A stretch of DNA of 13,657 nt from the NCBI GenBank assembly GCA_021816565.1, contig JAKAXN010000089.1, positions 1 through 13,657 on the forward strand, read 5' to 3'. A program made the position numbers and the translations under genes. The notes beneath the pieces were generated by a model. The model was given only the letters and a program-made list of their open reading frames with translations, was not told where the DNA came from and made no database searches. Shown one piece after another: positions 1 to 7,793 of the stretch (positions are counted from its first letter, which is position 1; each line of letters begins with the position of its first letter). Source of the stretch: Actinomycetes bacterium (GTDB lineage: Bacteria; Actinomycetota; Acidimicrobiia; Acidimicrobiales; Palsa-688).

Positions 1-1
1 C

Positions 2-1159
2 GTTGTGGTCGCAGGAGATGGCGTAGCCGGCCAGCACCACGGCGTAGAACACGTTCATGACGGCGATGAAGCCCCCCGGGGTGACGGCATCGGCCATCCC
101 CACCTGGTTGAGCATCTGCATGGCTTCCGGCTGGGTCTGGGGGAATCCCACCAGCGACTGGGCCAGGCCCCCCGACAGGATCCCGAGGACGGCGATGGCC
201 ACGCCCCAGGCGGCCAGCTCCCCGGCCCGGCGACGGGTCGAGTAACCGAGCGGTCCGGTCAGCAGCGTGCTGCTGGCCTGCTTGGTGTCATCGGCCCTGA
301 CCAGTCCGGCCCCGGTGTCGCGTCGGGCCGCGGTGAGGAGGGCCAGCGCCGTCAGGACGACGGGGGTGAGGATCAGCGGCAGGAGCGCCAGGGTGTCGTT
401 GCTGCCGAAGGCGTGCAGGTTCTCCACCCATCCGAACGGGCTCAGCCACCGGGCCCACTGGGCGGTGGTGCTGCCGTCGGCCCACATCCGCAGGACGAAG
501 GTGGCGAACAGCACTCCCATGGCGATACCCGTGGCCCGGCGCCGGTCCGGCATGAGCTGTGAGGCCAGCGCGGCCACCGCCACGAAGGTGAGAAGGAGCA
601 GGCCCAGGCCTACGGCATACAGCCACGCCCCCTCGGTCTGGCCTCCGGCGGAGGTGAGGACCGGTGCGGTCAGCAGGACGGTCAGCGCCGGGACCAGCAG
701 GAGGGCCACCAGGCTGCTGACGGTCGCCCTGAGCAGCGACAGCGGGTTGGCCAGGACCAGGTCCATGCGTCCGGTCTCCTCCCCGCCGCGCAGCACCCGG
801 GTCGTGGCCATGGTGATCCAGACGCTGCCGAGGAGGGTGACGAACAGCTCGACCCGCCAGACGGCGAAGCCGCCCACCGTGTCGATGGCGGTGGGTAGGC
901 CGTAGATGGCCCGCACGGCCGGGTTGTCGGCCAGCGCCGTCATGATCCCCCCGCCCGTCTGCGCCGACTTGTGGTAGGCCTCCGCGCCGGCCCACAGCAT
1001 GAATCCGATGGAGGCGAGGACCACCACGGCCCCGAGCCAGACCTGACGGAACGTGAGCCCGATATCGGCCCGCTCGGCGTGCAGCGGCGCCGGCCGCCCG
1101 ACGGTGGCCCGGGCCGGGGCGGGCGCCGGCGTGGGCCTCTCGGCCACTTCGGTGGTCAT
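2..1159 (-). CDS. ABC-2 type exporter permease, tetronasin-resistance/TnrB3-like (partial, runs off left edge)
   Basis: This is the membrane half of an ABC exporter, translated as 386 residues before the window ends, with no stop codon reached. After a Pro/Ala-rich cytoplasmic N-terminus (residues 1-30) it shows hydrophobic segments near residues 38-58, 105-127, 145-172, 183-205, 214-230, 262-280, 315-335 and 365-385. The family of putative polyketide-antibiotic exporters (TnrB3-like, COG3559) is usually about 530 residues with roughly twelve membrane segments, so about a quarter of the protein is probably missing. Family-like stretches include NPAVRAIYG after TM1 and the loop GGEETGRMDLVLANP after TM2. 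The ATG (1157-1159) overlaps the stop of the upstream ABC ATPase as ATGA, implying translational coupling and one complex. The substrate is unknown; antibiotic or lipid export is inference from the family only. Confidence 0.82.
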   Translation of the reverse strand, partial: MTTEVAERPTPAPAPARATVGRPAPLHAERADIGLTFRQVWLGAVVVLASIGFMLWAGAEAYHKSAQTGGGIMTALADNPAVRAIYGLPTAIDTVGGFAVWRVELFVTLLGSVWITMATTRVLRGGEETGRMDLVLANPLSLLRATVSSLVALLLVPALTVLLTAPVLTSAGGQTEGAWLYAVGLGLLLLTFVAVAALASQLMPDRRRATGIAMGVLFATFVLRMWADGSTTAQWARWLSPFGWVENLHAFGSNDTLALLPLILTPVVLTALALLTAARRDTGAGLVRADDTKQASSTLLTGPLGYSTRRRAGELAAWGVAIAVLGILSGGLAQSLVGFPQTQPEAMQMLNQVGMADAVTPGGFIAVMNVFYAVVLAGYAISCDHN

Positions 1160-2106
1160 GGCCGGCCTCCTCCGTCCCGTGAGCCGTGGGCGCTCCGGTC
1201 GTAGTAGCCGAGGAAGATCTCCTCGAGGGATGCCTCCCGGGATCGCAGGGCGGTCACCCGGACCGGCTCGAGGGCCCGCAGAAGCGGTCCCGGCTCGCCC
1301 GACACCTGGACCCGGAGGCCGTCGGGTGTCCGCTCCACGCCGGATACGCCTGGCACACCGGCCAGGTCCGGGGCCGGGCCGTCCAGGTCTATGTCGAGCT
1401 CGGTCCCGTGCATGCTGCGGAGCTTGCCGACGTCGGCCACCTCGACCAGCTTCCCCTCCCGCAGGATCCCGACCCGCTGGCAGAGGGTCTCCACCTCGGA
1501 GAGTATGTGCGACGACAGGAACACGGTCCGCCCCTCGGCGGTCACGTCCCTGACGGCGCTGACGAACTCGGCCTCCATCAGGGGGTCGAGGCCGCTCGTG
1601 GGCTCGTCCAGCAGGATCAGGTCGGCCCGCGCCGAGAACGCCGCGACCAGCGCCACCTTCTGACGGTTGCCCTTCGAGTAGGCCCGGGCCCGCTTGGAGG
1701 TGTCCAGCTGGAACCGCTCCACCAGCTCGTCCCGCTTCGCCGTGTCCACCGAGCCGTGCAGCCGGCCGAACAGGGACAGGCACTGGCCGCCCGTCAGGCG
1801 GGGCCAGAGAGCCACGTCGCCCGGGACGTAGGCGATGCGCCCGTGGACGTGCTTGACGTCGCCCACGTCGACACCGAAGATGCGGGCGGTGCCGCCGCTG
1901 GGCCGGATCAGGCCGAGCAGCAGGCGCAGGGTGGTGGACTTCCCGGCCCCGTTGGGGCCGAGGAAGCCGAAGACCTCGCCCTGCTCGACGTCCAGGCTGA
2001 GACCCTCCAGGGCGGTGAAGTGGCCGAAGCGCTTGGTCAGTGATCGGGCGCTGATGACCGCTTCACCGGGGCGGGGAGCGGTCCGGGGGTCGGTACCGGT
2101 GTTCAT
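1156..2106 (-). CDS. ABC transporter ATP-binding protein (drug/polyketide exporter type)
   Basis: This is the nucleotide-binding subunit that powers the permease encoded immediately downstream. Its 316 residues carry Walker A GPNGAGKST (50-58), the signature YSKGNRQK (143-150, the form usual in the DrrA/BcrA-like group rather than LSGGQ), Walker B LILLDEP (163-169), a D-loop SGLDP and the H-loop histidine at 200 (SSHILSEVE). The Q-loop region reads YVPGDVALWPRLTG, as in tetronasin-type exporters. A C-terminal domain of about 90 residues follows the core, typical of DrrA-like ATPases. The ATG at 2104-2106 has GGAGG a few bases upstream, inside the 12-bp gap after the P-type ATPase stop, so it is probably cotranscribed with that gene. 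The protein is expected at the cytoplasmic face of the membrane. The exported compound cannot be told from sequence. Confidence 0.93.
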   Translation of the reverse strand: MNTGTDPRTAPRPGEAVISARSLTKRFGHFTALEGLSLDVEQGEVFGFLGPNGAGKSTTLRLLLGLIRPSGGTARIFGVDVGDVKHVHGRIAYVPGDVALWPRLTGGQCLSLFGRLHGSVDTAKRDELVERFQLDTSKRARAYSKGNRQKVALVAAFSARADLILLDEPTSGLDPLMEAEFVSAVRDVTAEGRTVFLSSHILSEVETLCQRVGILREGKLVEVADVGKLRSMHGTELDIDLDGPAPDLAGVPGVSGVERTPDGLRVQVSGEPGPLLRALEPVRVTALRSREASLEEIFLGYYDRSAHGSRDGGGRP

Positions 2107-2118
2107 GGCCCCTCCGAT

Positions 2119-4860
2119 CTAGATGGTGATCACGGTGGGCTGGCTGCGCGCCGCCCACCGCCGGGCGGCGTACTTTCCGACCTCCCACATGACGAGCAGG
2201 ACGATCGGGGGTATCAGGGCCCACCGGAACTGGCGCATGTCCAGGTTGGTGGTGCCCAGGATCCGCCGCAGGGCGTCCATCTGGGTGGCCAGCACGGCCA
2301 GGACGAACTCCCCGGCGGCCGCTCGGTTCATCTGGCGGCTGTCGAAGGTGGCCAGCGTGAACACCGAGTCGGTGGGACTCCGGCACTCGAACGCGGCCAC
2401 GATCAGCATGAGCACGAAGGCGGTGAATGCGACGGAGCTGCCGACCGCCACGCTGCCGAATTCGGATTTGCCCAGCTGGATGAGGAGCAGGGTGGCTATC
2501 GACATGGCCAGCCCGACCAGGCCTACGGTCAGGAGGAGCGGTTCGGTCAGCACCGACTCGCCCCGGGGTCGCGGCTTCTGCTCCATGAGGCCCGGCGTCT
2601 CCCGGTCGAAGCCCAGGGCGAAGCCGAACGGGGCGTTGACGACGAAGTGGATCCAGAGCACCTCGGCCGGGGTGAACGGCTCGCCGGCGGCCACGTTGAA
2701 GATGGCCGCGCCCATGAAGCTGAGCACGAACGCCACGAGCAGCAGCAGCACGAAGCGGATGTACTTGGTCAGGTTGTCGAAGATCTTCCGGCCCTGCTCG
2801 ACGGCGAAGACGATGGTGGCGAAGTTGTCATCGGAGAGGACCATCCGCCCGGCGTTCTTGGCCACCTCCGTGCCGCTGCCCATGGCGATGCCGATATCCG
2901 CGGCCTTGATGGCGGGTGCGTCGTTGACGCCGTCGCCGGTCATGGCCACCACCTCGCCCTTCTCCTTCAGGATCTCGGCCAGCAATACCTTGTGCTCGGG
3001 CGCGACCCGGCCGACCACCCCGATGCCGTCGATGCGGGACCGGCGTTCCTCGGCGCTCATGGCCGCCAGCTCGGCGCCCAGCACGGCCTCACCGTCGATG
3101 CCGAGCTGGGCGGCGATGGCTGCGCCGGTGGTGACGTCGTCCCCGGTGACCATCCGCACCCGCACGTGGGCGGCCCGGGCGTCGGCCACGGCCGCTTTGG
3201 ACTCGGGGCGGGGAGGGTCGACCATGCCCACCAGCCCGGTCAGCTCCAGGTCGGTCACGTAGCCGAGCAGATCGCCCTCCGCGTCGAAGGCTCCGGCGTC
3301 GATGTCCCGCTGGGCGGCCGCCATGACGCGCAGGCCGTCGCCGCCCATCCGCTCGATCTCGGCGCGGGCGGAGTCCGCCCGGTCGTCGTCCCACGGCACG
3401 CTACGGCCGCCGGTCAGGGCGGTGGCGGTGCGGGCCAGCACCGCCGGCGCCGCCCCCTTCACGAAGCAGCGGACGACCGGTCGGCCCGCGGCGTCGGCGC
3501 CGCGGTTGAAGGTGGCCATGAGCTTGTATCCCGGGTCGAACGGGAGCGTCGCCAGGCGGGGCAGGGCCCGGCGGCTGCCGGCGATGTCCACACCCGACTT
3601 GTACGCCAGGACGAGCAGTGCCCGCTCGGTGGGGTCCCCGATCACCCGATCGTCCACCACCTCGGCGTCGTTGGCGATCACGAACGGGAGGATGATGGGA
3701 TCGGGGTGGTCGGCCCGGCCGGCGGTGTGCTGCACCTGGCCGGACAGCTCGTATCCGGTGCCGGTGACCCGGTAGCGGTCGTCGAGGTCGACGAGCTCCA
3801 CCGCGGTCATCTGGTTCATCGTCAGCGTGCCGGTCTTGTCCGAGTTGATGGCCGAGGTGAAGCCCAGCGTCTCGACCGAGGGCAGGTCCTTCACGATGGC
3901 GTTGCGCGCCGCCAGGTCGGTGCTCCCGAGCGACAGGATCACCTGGGTGACGGTCGGCAGAGCCTCGGGTATGGCGGCGATGGCCAGGGACACCGCGCTC
4001 ACGAACAGGGCGTCCCAGGCCTGACCGCGCGCCCGGCCGGTGGCGAACATCACGATCATCGTCAGCCCGGCCGCCCCGACCACCCACAGGCTCAGGTTGT
4101 TGAGCTCCCTGGTGAGCGGCGACATCTCCCGGGCGGTGGTCCGCAGGAGCCCGGAGATCCGGCCCACCTCGGTACCGGTGCCGGTGGCGGTGACGACGAA
4201 CTCCCCGCTCCCGTGGGTGACCGGGGTGTTCATGAACACCATGTTCGAGCAGTCGCCGGGCGACAGATCGGTCCCGTCCAGGGGGCGGGTCTCCTTGGCC
4301 GCCGGGGTGCTCTCACCGGTCAGGGACGACTCGTCCACCTGCAGCGAGCTGGCGGCCACCACCCGGCCGTCGGCAGGGACCTGGTCCCCGGCGCTGAGCA
4401 GCACAACGTCACCGACCACCAGTTGCTCGGCGGAGACCTCCCTCTCGATCCCGTCTCGCCGGACCCGGGCGGTGGCCTTCATGAGGGACTTGAGGGCGTT
4501 CATGGCGCTCTCGGCCTTCCCCTCCTGGCGCATGGCCACGAGGGCGTTGCCCACGGTCAGAAGGATGAGCACCACCGCGGTGCTCCACTGCTTGATGACC
4601 AGGGAGACGATGGCAGCCCCGGACAGTATGAGCTGCATGTAGCTGTGGTACTCGGCCACGAACCGCTTCCAGGCCGGCGGCGCCTCCTCCTCCGGCAGCG
4701 AGTTCGGCCCGTTGGCGGCCAGGAGGCTCCTGGCCCGGTCGCCCGACAGCCCCACCGACACATCCACTCCGAGCGCCCCGGCCACCTCGTCGGCCGACCG
4801 CCCGTACCACGGGGCGGCCGTCCCGGTGGCACCGGGGGGCGTCTGGATCATGTCGGTCAT
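2119..4860 (-). CDS. P-type cation-transporting ATPase (P2-like) with atypical ion-site residues
   Basis: This 913-residue membrane pump has the full P-type machinery: a cation-ATPase N-terminal domain (about 16-85), the actuator motif LTGES (180-184), the phosphorylation motif DKTGTLT with Asp341, the nucleotide-binding KGA (468-470), TGDD (572-575) and the hinge TGDGVNDAPA (641-650). About ten membrane segments are apparent, and the length matches SERCA/CtpF-type P2 ATPases. M4 has PEAL (298-301) where Ca2+ pumps have PEGL, keeping the Glu. By hand alignment with SERCA, the M5 ligands N768 and E771 become Leu708 and Phe711, and the M6 ligands N796, T799 and D800 become His738, Val741 and Asn742. 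Ca2+ transport should therefore not be assumed. The ATG at 4858-4860 has AGGAGG at 4867-4872 with a 6-nt spacer. It sits 52 bp after ppk2 and 12 bp before the ABC ATPase, suggesting a membrane-transport operon. Confidence 0.93.
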   Translation of the reverse strand: MTDMIQTPPGATGTAAPWYGRSADEVAGALGVDVSVGLSGDRARSLLAANGPNSLPEEEAPPAWKRFVAEYHSYMQLILSGAAIVSLVIKQWSTAVVLILLTVGNALVAMRQEGKAESAMNALKSLMKATARVRRDGIEREVSAEQLVVGDVVLLSAGDQVPADGRVVAASSLQVDESSLTGESTPAAKETRPLDGTDLSPGDCSNMVFMNTPVTHGSGEFVVTATGTGTEVGRISGLLRTTAREMSPLTRELNNLSLWVVGAAGLTMIVMFATGRARGQAWDALFVSAVSLAIAAIPEALPTVTQVILSLGSTDLAARNAIVKDLPSVETLGFTSAINSDKTGTLTMNQMTAVELVDLDDRYRVTGTGYELSGQVQHTAGRADHPDPIILPFVIANDAEVVDDRVIGDPTERALLVLAYKSGVDIAGSRRALPRLATLPFDPGYKLMATFNRGADAAGRPVVRCFVKGAAPAVLARTATALTGGRSVPWDDDRADSARAEIERMGGDGLRVMAAAQRDIDAGAFDAEGDLLGYVTDLELTGLVGMVDPPRPESKAAVADARAAHVRVRMVTGDDVTTGAAIAAQLGIDGEAVLGAELAAMSAEERRSRIDGIGVVGRVAPEHKVLLAEILKEKGEVVAMTGDGVNDAPAIKAADIGIAMGSGTEVAKNAGRMVLSDDNFATIVFAVEQGRKIFDNLTKYIRFVLLLLVAFVLSFMGAAIFNVAAGEPFTPAEVLWIHFVVNAPFGFALGFDRETPGLMEQKPRPRGESVLTEPLLLTVGLVGLAMSIATLLLIQLGKSEFGSVAVGSSVAFTAFVLMLIVAAFECRSPTDSVFTLATFDSRQMNRAAAGEFVLAVLATQMDALRRILGTTNLDMRQFRWALIPPIVLLVMWEVGKYAARRWAARSQPTVITI

Positions 4861-4912
4861 GGGGGACCTCCTCGCTGTGTGGCCGGCCCCGGAGAGGGGG
4901 CCTGGTGCCGCT

Positions 4913-5704
4913 TCAGAAAGGTGTCGGTATCTGCGTGGCGGCGAGAAGCGGCTCTCGGTACCCGTGGGCCTCCTGGCGTTTCGGCAGCTTCACCGGCCGA
5001 TGGTCAAGAGGCTCGTAAGGGACGACGCTCAGCAGATGGGAGATGATGTTGAGGCGGGTTCGCTTCTTGTCGTCGCTGTGGGCGAAGTACCACGGGGCCC
5101 ACGCGGTGTGCGTGGATCCGAACATCTCGTCGCGGGCCCGGCCGTAGTCGAACCACCGGTGGTAGGACTCCAGGTCCAGGTCCGAGAGCTTCCACACCTT
5201 GCGGGGGTCCTCGATCCGGCTCTCCAGGCGGCGGGTCTGCTCGTCGGGGCTCACGTCCAGCCAGTACTTGACCAGGATGATCCCGGAGTCGACCATGGCC
5301 CGCTCCACCTCCGGGGTCCCCCGGAGGAAGCGCTGCACCTCTTCCGTGGTGCAGAAGCCCATCACCCGTTCGACGCCGGCCCGGTTGTACCAGCTGCGGT
5401 CGAAGACGACCACTTCCCCGGCCGCCGGCAGGTGGGGGAGGTAGCGCTGCATGTACATCTGCGAGCGCTCCCGGCTGTTGGGCGCGGGCAGGGCCACCAC
5501 CCGGAACACCCGGGGGCTGACCCGCTCGGTGATGGCCTTGATCGTGCCGCCCTTGCCGGCGGTGTCGCGCCCCTCGAACACGATGCAGATCTTGGCGCCG
5601 GACCGCTTCACCCATTCCTGCAGGGCGACCAGTTCGCCGTGCAGTACCCGCAGGTGCCGCTCGTACTCCTTGCGCTTCATCCTGTGCAGCGTCTGCTCCG
5701 GCAT
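4913..5704 (-). CDS. ppk2: Polyphosphate kinase 2 (PPK2)
   Basis: PPK2 enzymes transfer phosphate between polyphosphate and nucleotides, mostly making ATP or GTP from the diphosphates. The 263 residues form one PPK2 domain: Walker A GRDTAGKGG (45-53), Walker B-type VVVFDRSWYNRAGVE (98-112, with the conserved Asp-Arg pair 102-103), and the family C-terminal block RWFDYGRARDEMF (183-195) followed by WAPWYFAHSDDKKRTRLNII (202-221). Length and single-domain layout match class I-like cytosolic enzymes, but I did not resolve the class or the nucleotide preference. The start at 5704 has no clear Shine-Dalgarno sequence; an in-frame Met at residue 9 (5680) is an alternative that would not affect the domain. 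It lies between the ceramidase gene (46 bp) and the P-type ATPase (52 bp) on the same strand, so an energy-stress role beside an ATP-consuming pump is a reasonable inference. Confidence 0.93.
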   Translation of the reverse strand: MPEQTLHRMKRKEYERHLRVLHGELVALQEWVKRSGAKICIVFEGRDTAGKGGTIKAITERVSPRVFRVVALPAPNSRERSQMYMQRYLPHLPAAGEVVVFDRSWYNRAGVERVMGFCTTEEVQRFLRGTPEVERAMVDSGIILVKYWLDVSPDEQTRRLESRIEDPRKVWKLSDLDLESYHRWFDYGRARDEMFGSTHTAWAPWYFAHSDDKKRTRLNIISHLLSVVPYEPLDHRPVKLPKRQEAHGYREPLLAATQIPTPF

Positions 5705-5750
5705 CGTGACGACGGTACGGCCGGGCGGGTCGCCGTCACAGAGCAGAAAG

Positions 5751-7682
5751 TCAGGTCACGCTGAACGGGTGGGTGGCCGAGTCGACCGGGCGCAGCTCCG
5801 GGGAACCGGCGCTGTCGCGGGCGTCACCTCTGTAGCGGATCCGGTACCGGCCCGGCTCCGCGGTCTCGGGGATGTCCCAGGTGACGGTGATCTCCGACAC
5901 CGTGCGCCGGAGACGGCGCCACAGCAGCTTGGTGGACCAGTCCCCGTCGTCGGCTACGCGCTCCCACCGGTCGCCCACCCGGCGTTCGACCGTCAGGTAC
6001 GTGTCGTTGCGGCGCAGCCTGTTGTTCGGGTAGGCGCCGACGAAGGCGCTGATCACCTGGTCGCCCCTCAGGTAGGAGGCCCGGGGCTCCAGCAGCACGT
6101 CGCCGACGGCCCGCCCGGCCGGGGCCTGGTCGGGGCGGAGGCGGGCCCGCGCCGGACGCGGGGCGTGCAGGCGGGGCGGCCGGTCGCCGGCCGGGACCGG
6201 GCGACCGTCGCACATGGCCGTGGCCAGGGCCGCCGCGGCCTGCTGGAACGCTCCGAGCTCCCAGCGGCCGAACATGGTCGACCCGGCCTCGTAGCGCTGC
6301 TCCTCGTACTCCTCCGGGGTGGTCACGTAATGGATGTAGCCGTTGCTGTAGCCGACGACCAGCACGTCTTCGACGGCCGCTCCCACCACCGCCGCCACCG
6401 TCCGGCGCAGCCTCAGCCCGGCCACGATGGTCACCTCGCCGGGTACGGCGATCAGATACAGCGGCCCGATCCGGACCAGCTGTACCGGGACCCGCTCCTG
6501 GGCCAGCGGCAGGACCCGGTTTATGAGACCTCCGGGCACCACCAGCGCCTTGGGTGCCTGGCTGTCCGCCAGGGCAGGCGAGAGGCGGTAGAGCCGCCTC
6601 GACAGGGCGTCCCACAGCGGGTTGGCCCCCTGGCGGAAGGCCCGGAAGGCCGGTCCCTCCGCCGTCCCGGCCAGCGCGCCGGCCCCGCCCACCGGGAGCC
6701 CGGTGCGGTGCGGCCGGCCGTCGCCGGTGTATTCGGCGCCTACCTCGGTCCCCGACAGGTCGATGTAGGTGACGCGGGCGTCGACGGGACCTTCGACCGG
6801 GCGCGCTGACCGCAGGGCCGACTCGGCCGCCCGCCACTGGCGTTCGCCGATGATGCGGGTGTTGTCGAACTCGTCGCCGGTCGGCCCGGTGCCGGGGCGC
6901 TGGTCCAGGTTGGGCGACATGTCCCCGGCGTTGGTCTGGGCGAACGCCGCCACGAACGCCGGATCCCCGTCGGCCAGGTAGTCCACGCCGTGGCGGACCC
7001 GCTCCCAGTGGTAGGCCGCGTACCCCTTGTTGTCGGAGCTGATGAGCCGGTTGCGGTTGGTCATGCTGGTCCCGTGGGTGGCGAACCAGTTGACTGCGCC
7101 GACCAGGTGGCCGTCCCTCTTCACGCCGAGCACCGTCGACTGCGGGTCGATGGCGTGGGGGAACACCGCCCGGTCCTCGGGCGGGTTGCGCTCGAAGGCC
7201 GGCAGGGACCGGTTGACGCTGGCGTCGTGCAGCTCCGCCCGGCCCAGGGTGAGGGTGGAGGCCCGGGCGTCGGCGATGGCCCGGGAGGCGGCCTCGAGGA
7301 TCCCCTCCACGATGGCCTCGAAGGTCAGGGGCCGGAAACCACCGGTGTTGGAGTTGTACAGCAGGTGGTGGGAGTATCCGCCAGGCCCGCAGTGGGTGTG
7401 GGTGGCGGTGATGAGCACGTTCTGCTCGCCGTAGTCGTCCCCGTAGCGGGCCTGCAGGCGATCCAGGACCTCCCGCCTCACGCTGTCGAAGACCATGGGC
7501 AGGTCGTTGATGGACAGCAGCACCCGGTTGCCGCTGGTCCCGTCGCCGATCACGAACGCCCGTGAGCGCAGCCGGGTGTGGATGCCCCTGGTCCGCTGCC
7601 CGGCCTTGCCGTAGCCCAACATGCCGCAGTCGGCGGCCTCACCCGTGATGTCGGCCAGGCCCCGCCCGACGAGATAGTCCAT
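5751..7682 (-). CDS. Neutral/alkaline ceramidase family amidohydrolase lacking a signal peptide
   Basis: Neutral ceramidases hydrolyse the amide bond of ceramide to sphingosine and fatty acid using a zinc site. The 643-residue product matches the family throughout: an N-terminal block YLVGRGLADITG, then GYGKAGQ and GIHTRLRSRAF, a zinc-ligand region THTHCGPGGY (94-103), FATHGTSMTNRN (200-211, second zinc His at 203), the amidase motif GDMSPN (253-258, Ser256 as likely nucleophile; the usual form is GDVSPN), AVPGE (412-416, Glu416) and YVTTPEEY (452-459, Tyr452). Spacing of these ligands closely follows the Pseudomonas enzyme. Residues from about 520 to the end look like the C-terminal beta domain. 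Characterised bacterial members are secreted, but this frame begins at the mature domain and has an in-frame TAG only four codons before the ATG, so no signal peptide can be added. There is no Shine-Dalgarno sequence; leaderless translation from the TATAGC at 7691-7696 is possible. The true substrate may differ from ceramide. Confidence 0.9.
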   Translation of the reverse strand: MDYLVGRGLADITGEAADCGMLGYGKAGQRTRGIHTRLRSRAFVIGDGTSGNRVLLSINDLPMVFDSVRREVLDRLQARYGDDYGEQNVLITATHTHCGPGGYSHHLLYNSNTGGFRPLTFEAIVEGILEAASRAIADARASTLTLGRAELHDASVNRSLPAFERNPPEDRAVFPHAIDPQSTVLGVKRDGHLVGAVNWFATHGTSMTNRNRLISSDNKGYAAYHWERVRHGVDYLADGDPAFVAAFAQTNAGDMSPNLDQRPGTGPTGDEFDNTRIIGERQWRAAESALRSARPVEGPVDARVTYIDLSGTEVGAEYTGDGRPHRTGLPVGGAGALAGTAEGPAFRAFRQGANPLWDALSRRLYRLSPALADSQAPKALVVPGGLINRVLPLAQERVPVQLVRIGPLYLIAVPGEVTIVAGLRLRRTVAAVVGAAVEDVLVVGYSNGYIHYVTTPEEYEEQRYEAGSTMFGRWELGAFQQAAAALATAMCDGRPVPAGDRPPRLHAPRPARARLRPDQAPAGRAVGDVLLEPRASYLRGDQVISAFVGAYPNNRLRRNDTYLTVERRVGDRWERVADDGDWSTKLLWRRLRRTVSEITVTWDIPETAEPGRYRIRYRGDARDSAGSPELRPVDSATHPFSVT

Positions 7683-7690
7683 GGCTGGAG

Positions 7691-7698
7691 GCTATAGC
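7691..7698. promoter_or_regulatory. Symmetric -10-like element, possible bidirectional promoter
   Basis: The palindrome GCTATAGC presents TATAGC on both strands (7693-7698 on plus, 7691-7696 on minus). On the minus strand it ends 8 nt before the ceramidase ATG, which has no Shine-Dalgarno, consistent with a leaderless transcript. On the plus strand it would start transcription near 7705 and give the DUF1876 gene a leader of about 90 nt. I see no convincing -35 element in either direction. Symmetric -10 elements driving divergent transcription are known in bacteria. The assignment rests on this octamer and its position only. Confidence 0.35.
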
Positions 7699-7714
7699 GC
7701 AGGTGCTTTCGGCT

Positions 7715-7790
7715 CTGGAGGACCGTCCCGGCCGCAGATCATCCTCCAGCAGGAGCGGCCGGGAGGGAGCCGCCCGGGCCCCGAGGAGGA
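7715..7790 (+). promoter_or_regulatory. Leader with alternative pairings that could mask the DUF1876 Shine-Dalgarno
   Basis: CTGGAGGA (7715-7722) is perfectly complementary to TCCTCCAG (7742-7749), across a 19-nt loop. The same TCCTCC (7742-7747) is also complementary to GGAGGA (7785-7790), the ribosome binding site of the next gene, and to AGGAG just downstream (7751-7755). This arrangement resembles an anti-Shine-Dalgarno segment and an upstream release segment, as in attenuators and riboswitch-like leaders. It requires transcription to begin before 7715. Because purine-rich Shine-Dalgarno-like words are common, chance is a real alternative. Confidence 0.3.
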
Positions 7791-7793
7791 CAG

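Noticed and set aside
288..995. A 235-codon minus-strand open frame inside the permease region
   Set aside because: The permease frame, open from 1159 to the left edge, has clear membrane segments and family blocks; this one is a low-complexity Gly/Arg/Pro shadow.
2647..5046. A 799-codon open frame on the plus strand opposite the P-type ATPase
   Set aside because: It is His/Gly/Arg-rich with no domain, and lies antisense to a protein with every P-type ATPase motif; such frames arise from GC bias at third positions.
5706..5739. GTGACG ... CGTCAC inverted repeat between the ceramidase and ppk2 genes
   Set aside because: A 6-bp stem with a 22-nt loop is weak evidence for a terminator or operator.
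7720..7729. GGACCGTCC near-palindrome as a DosR box upstream of DUF1876
   Set aside because: Only the GGGAC core on the minus strand fits; the following bases and half-site spacing do not match the DosR consensus.
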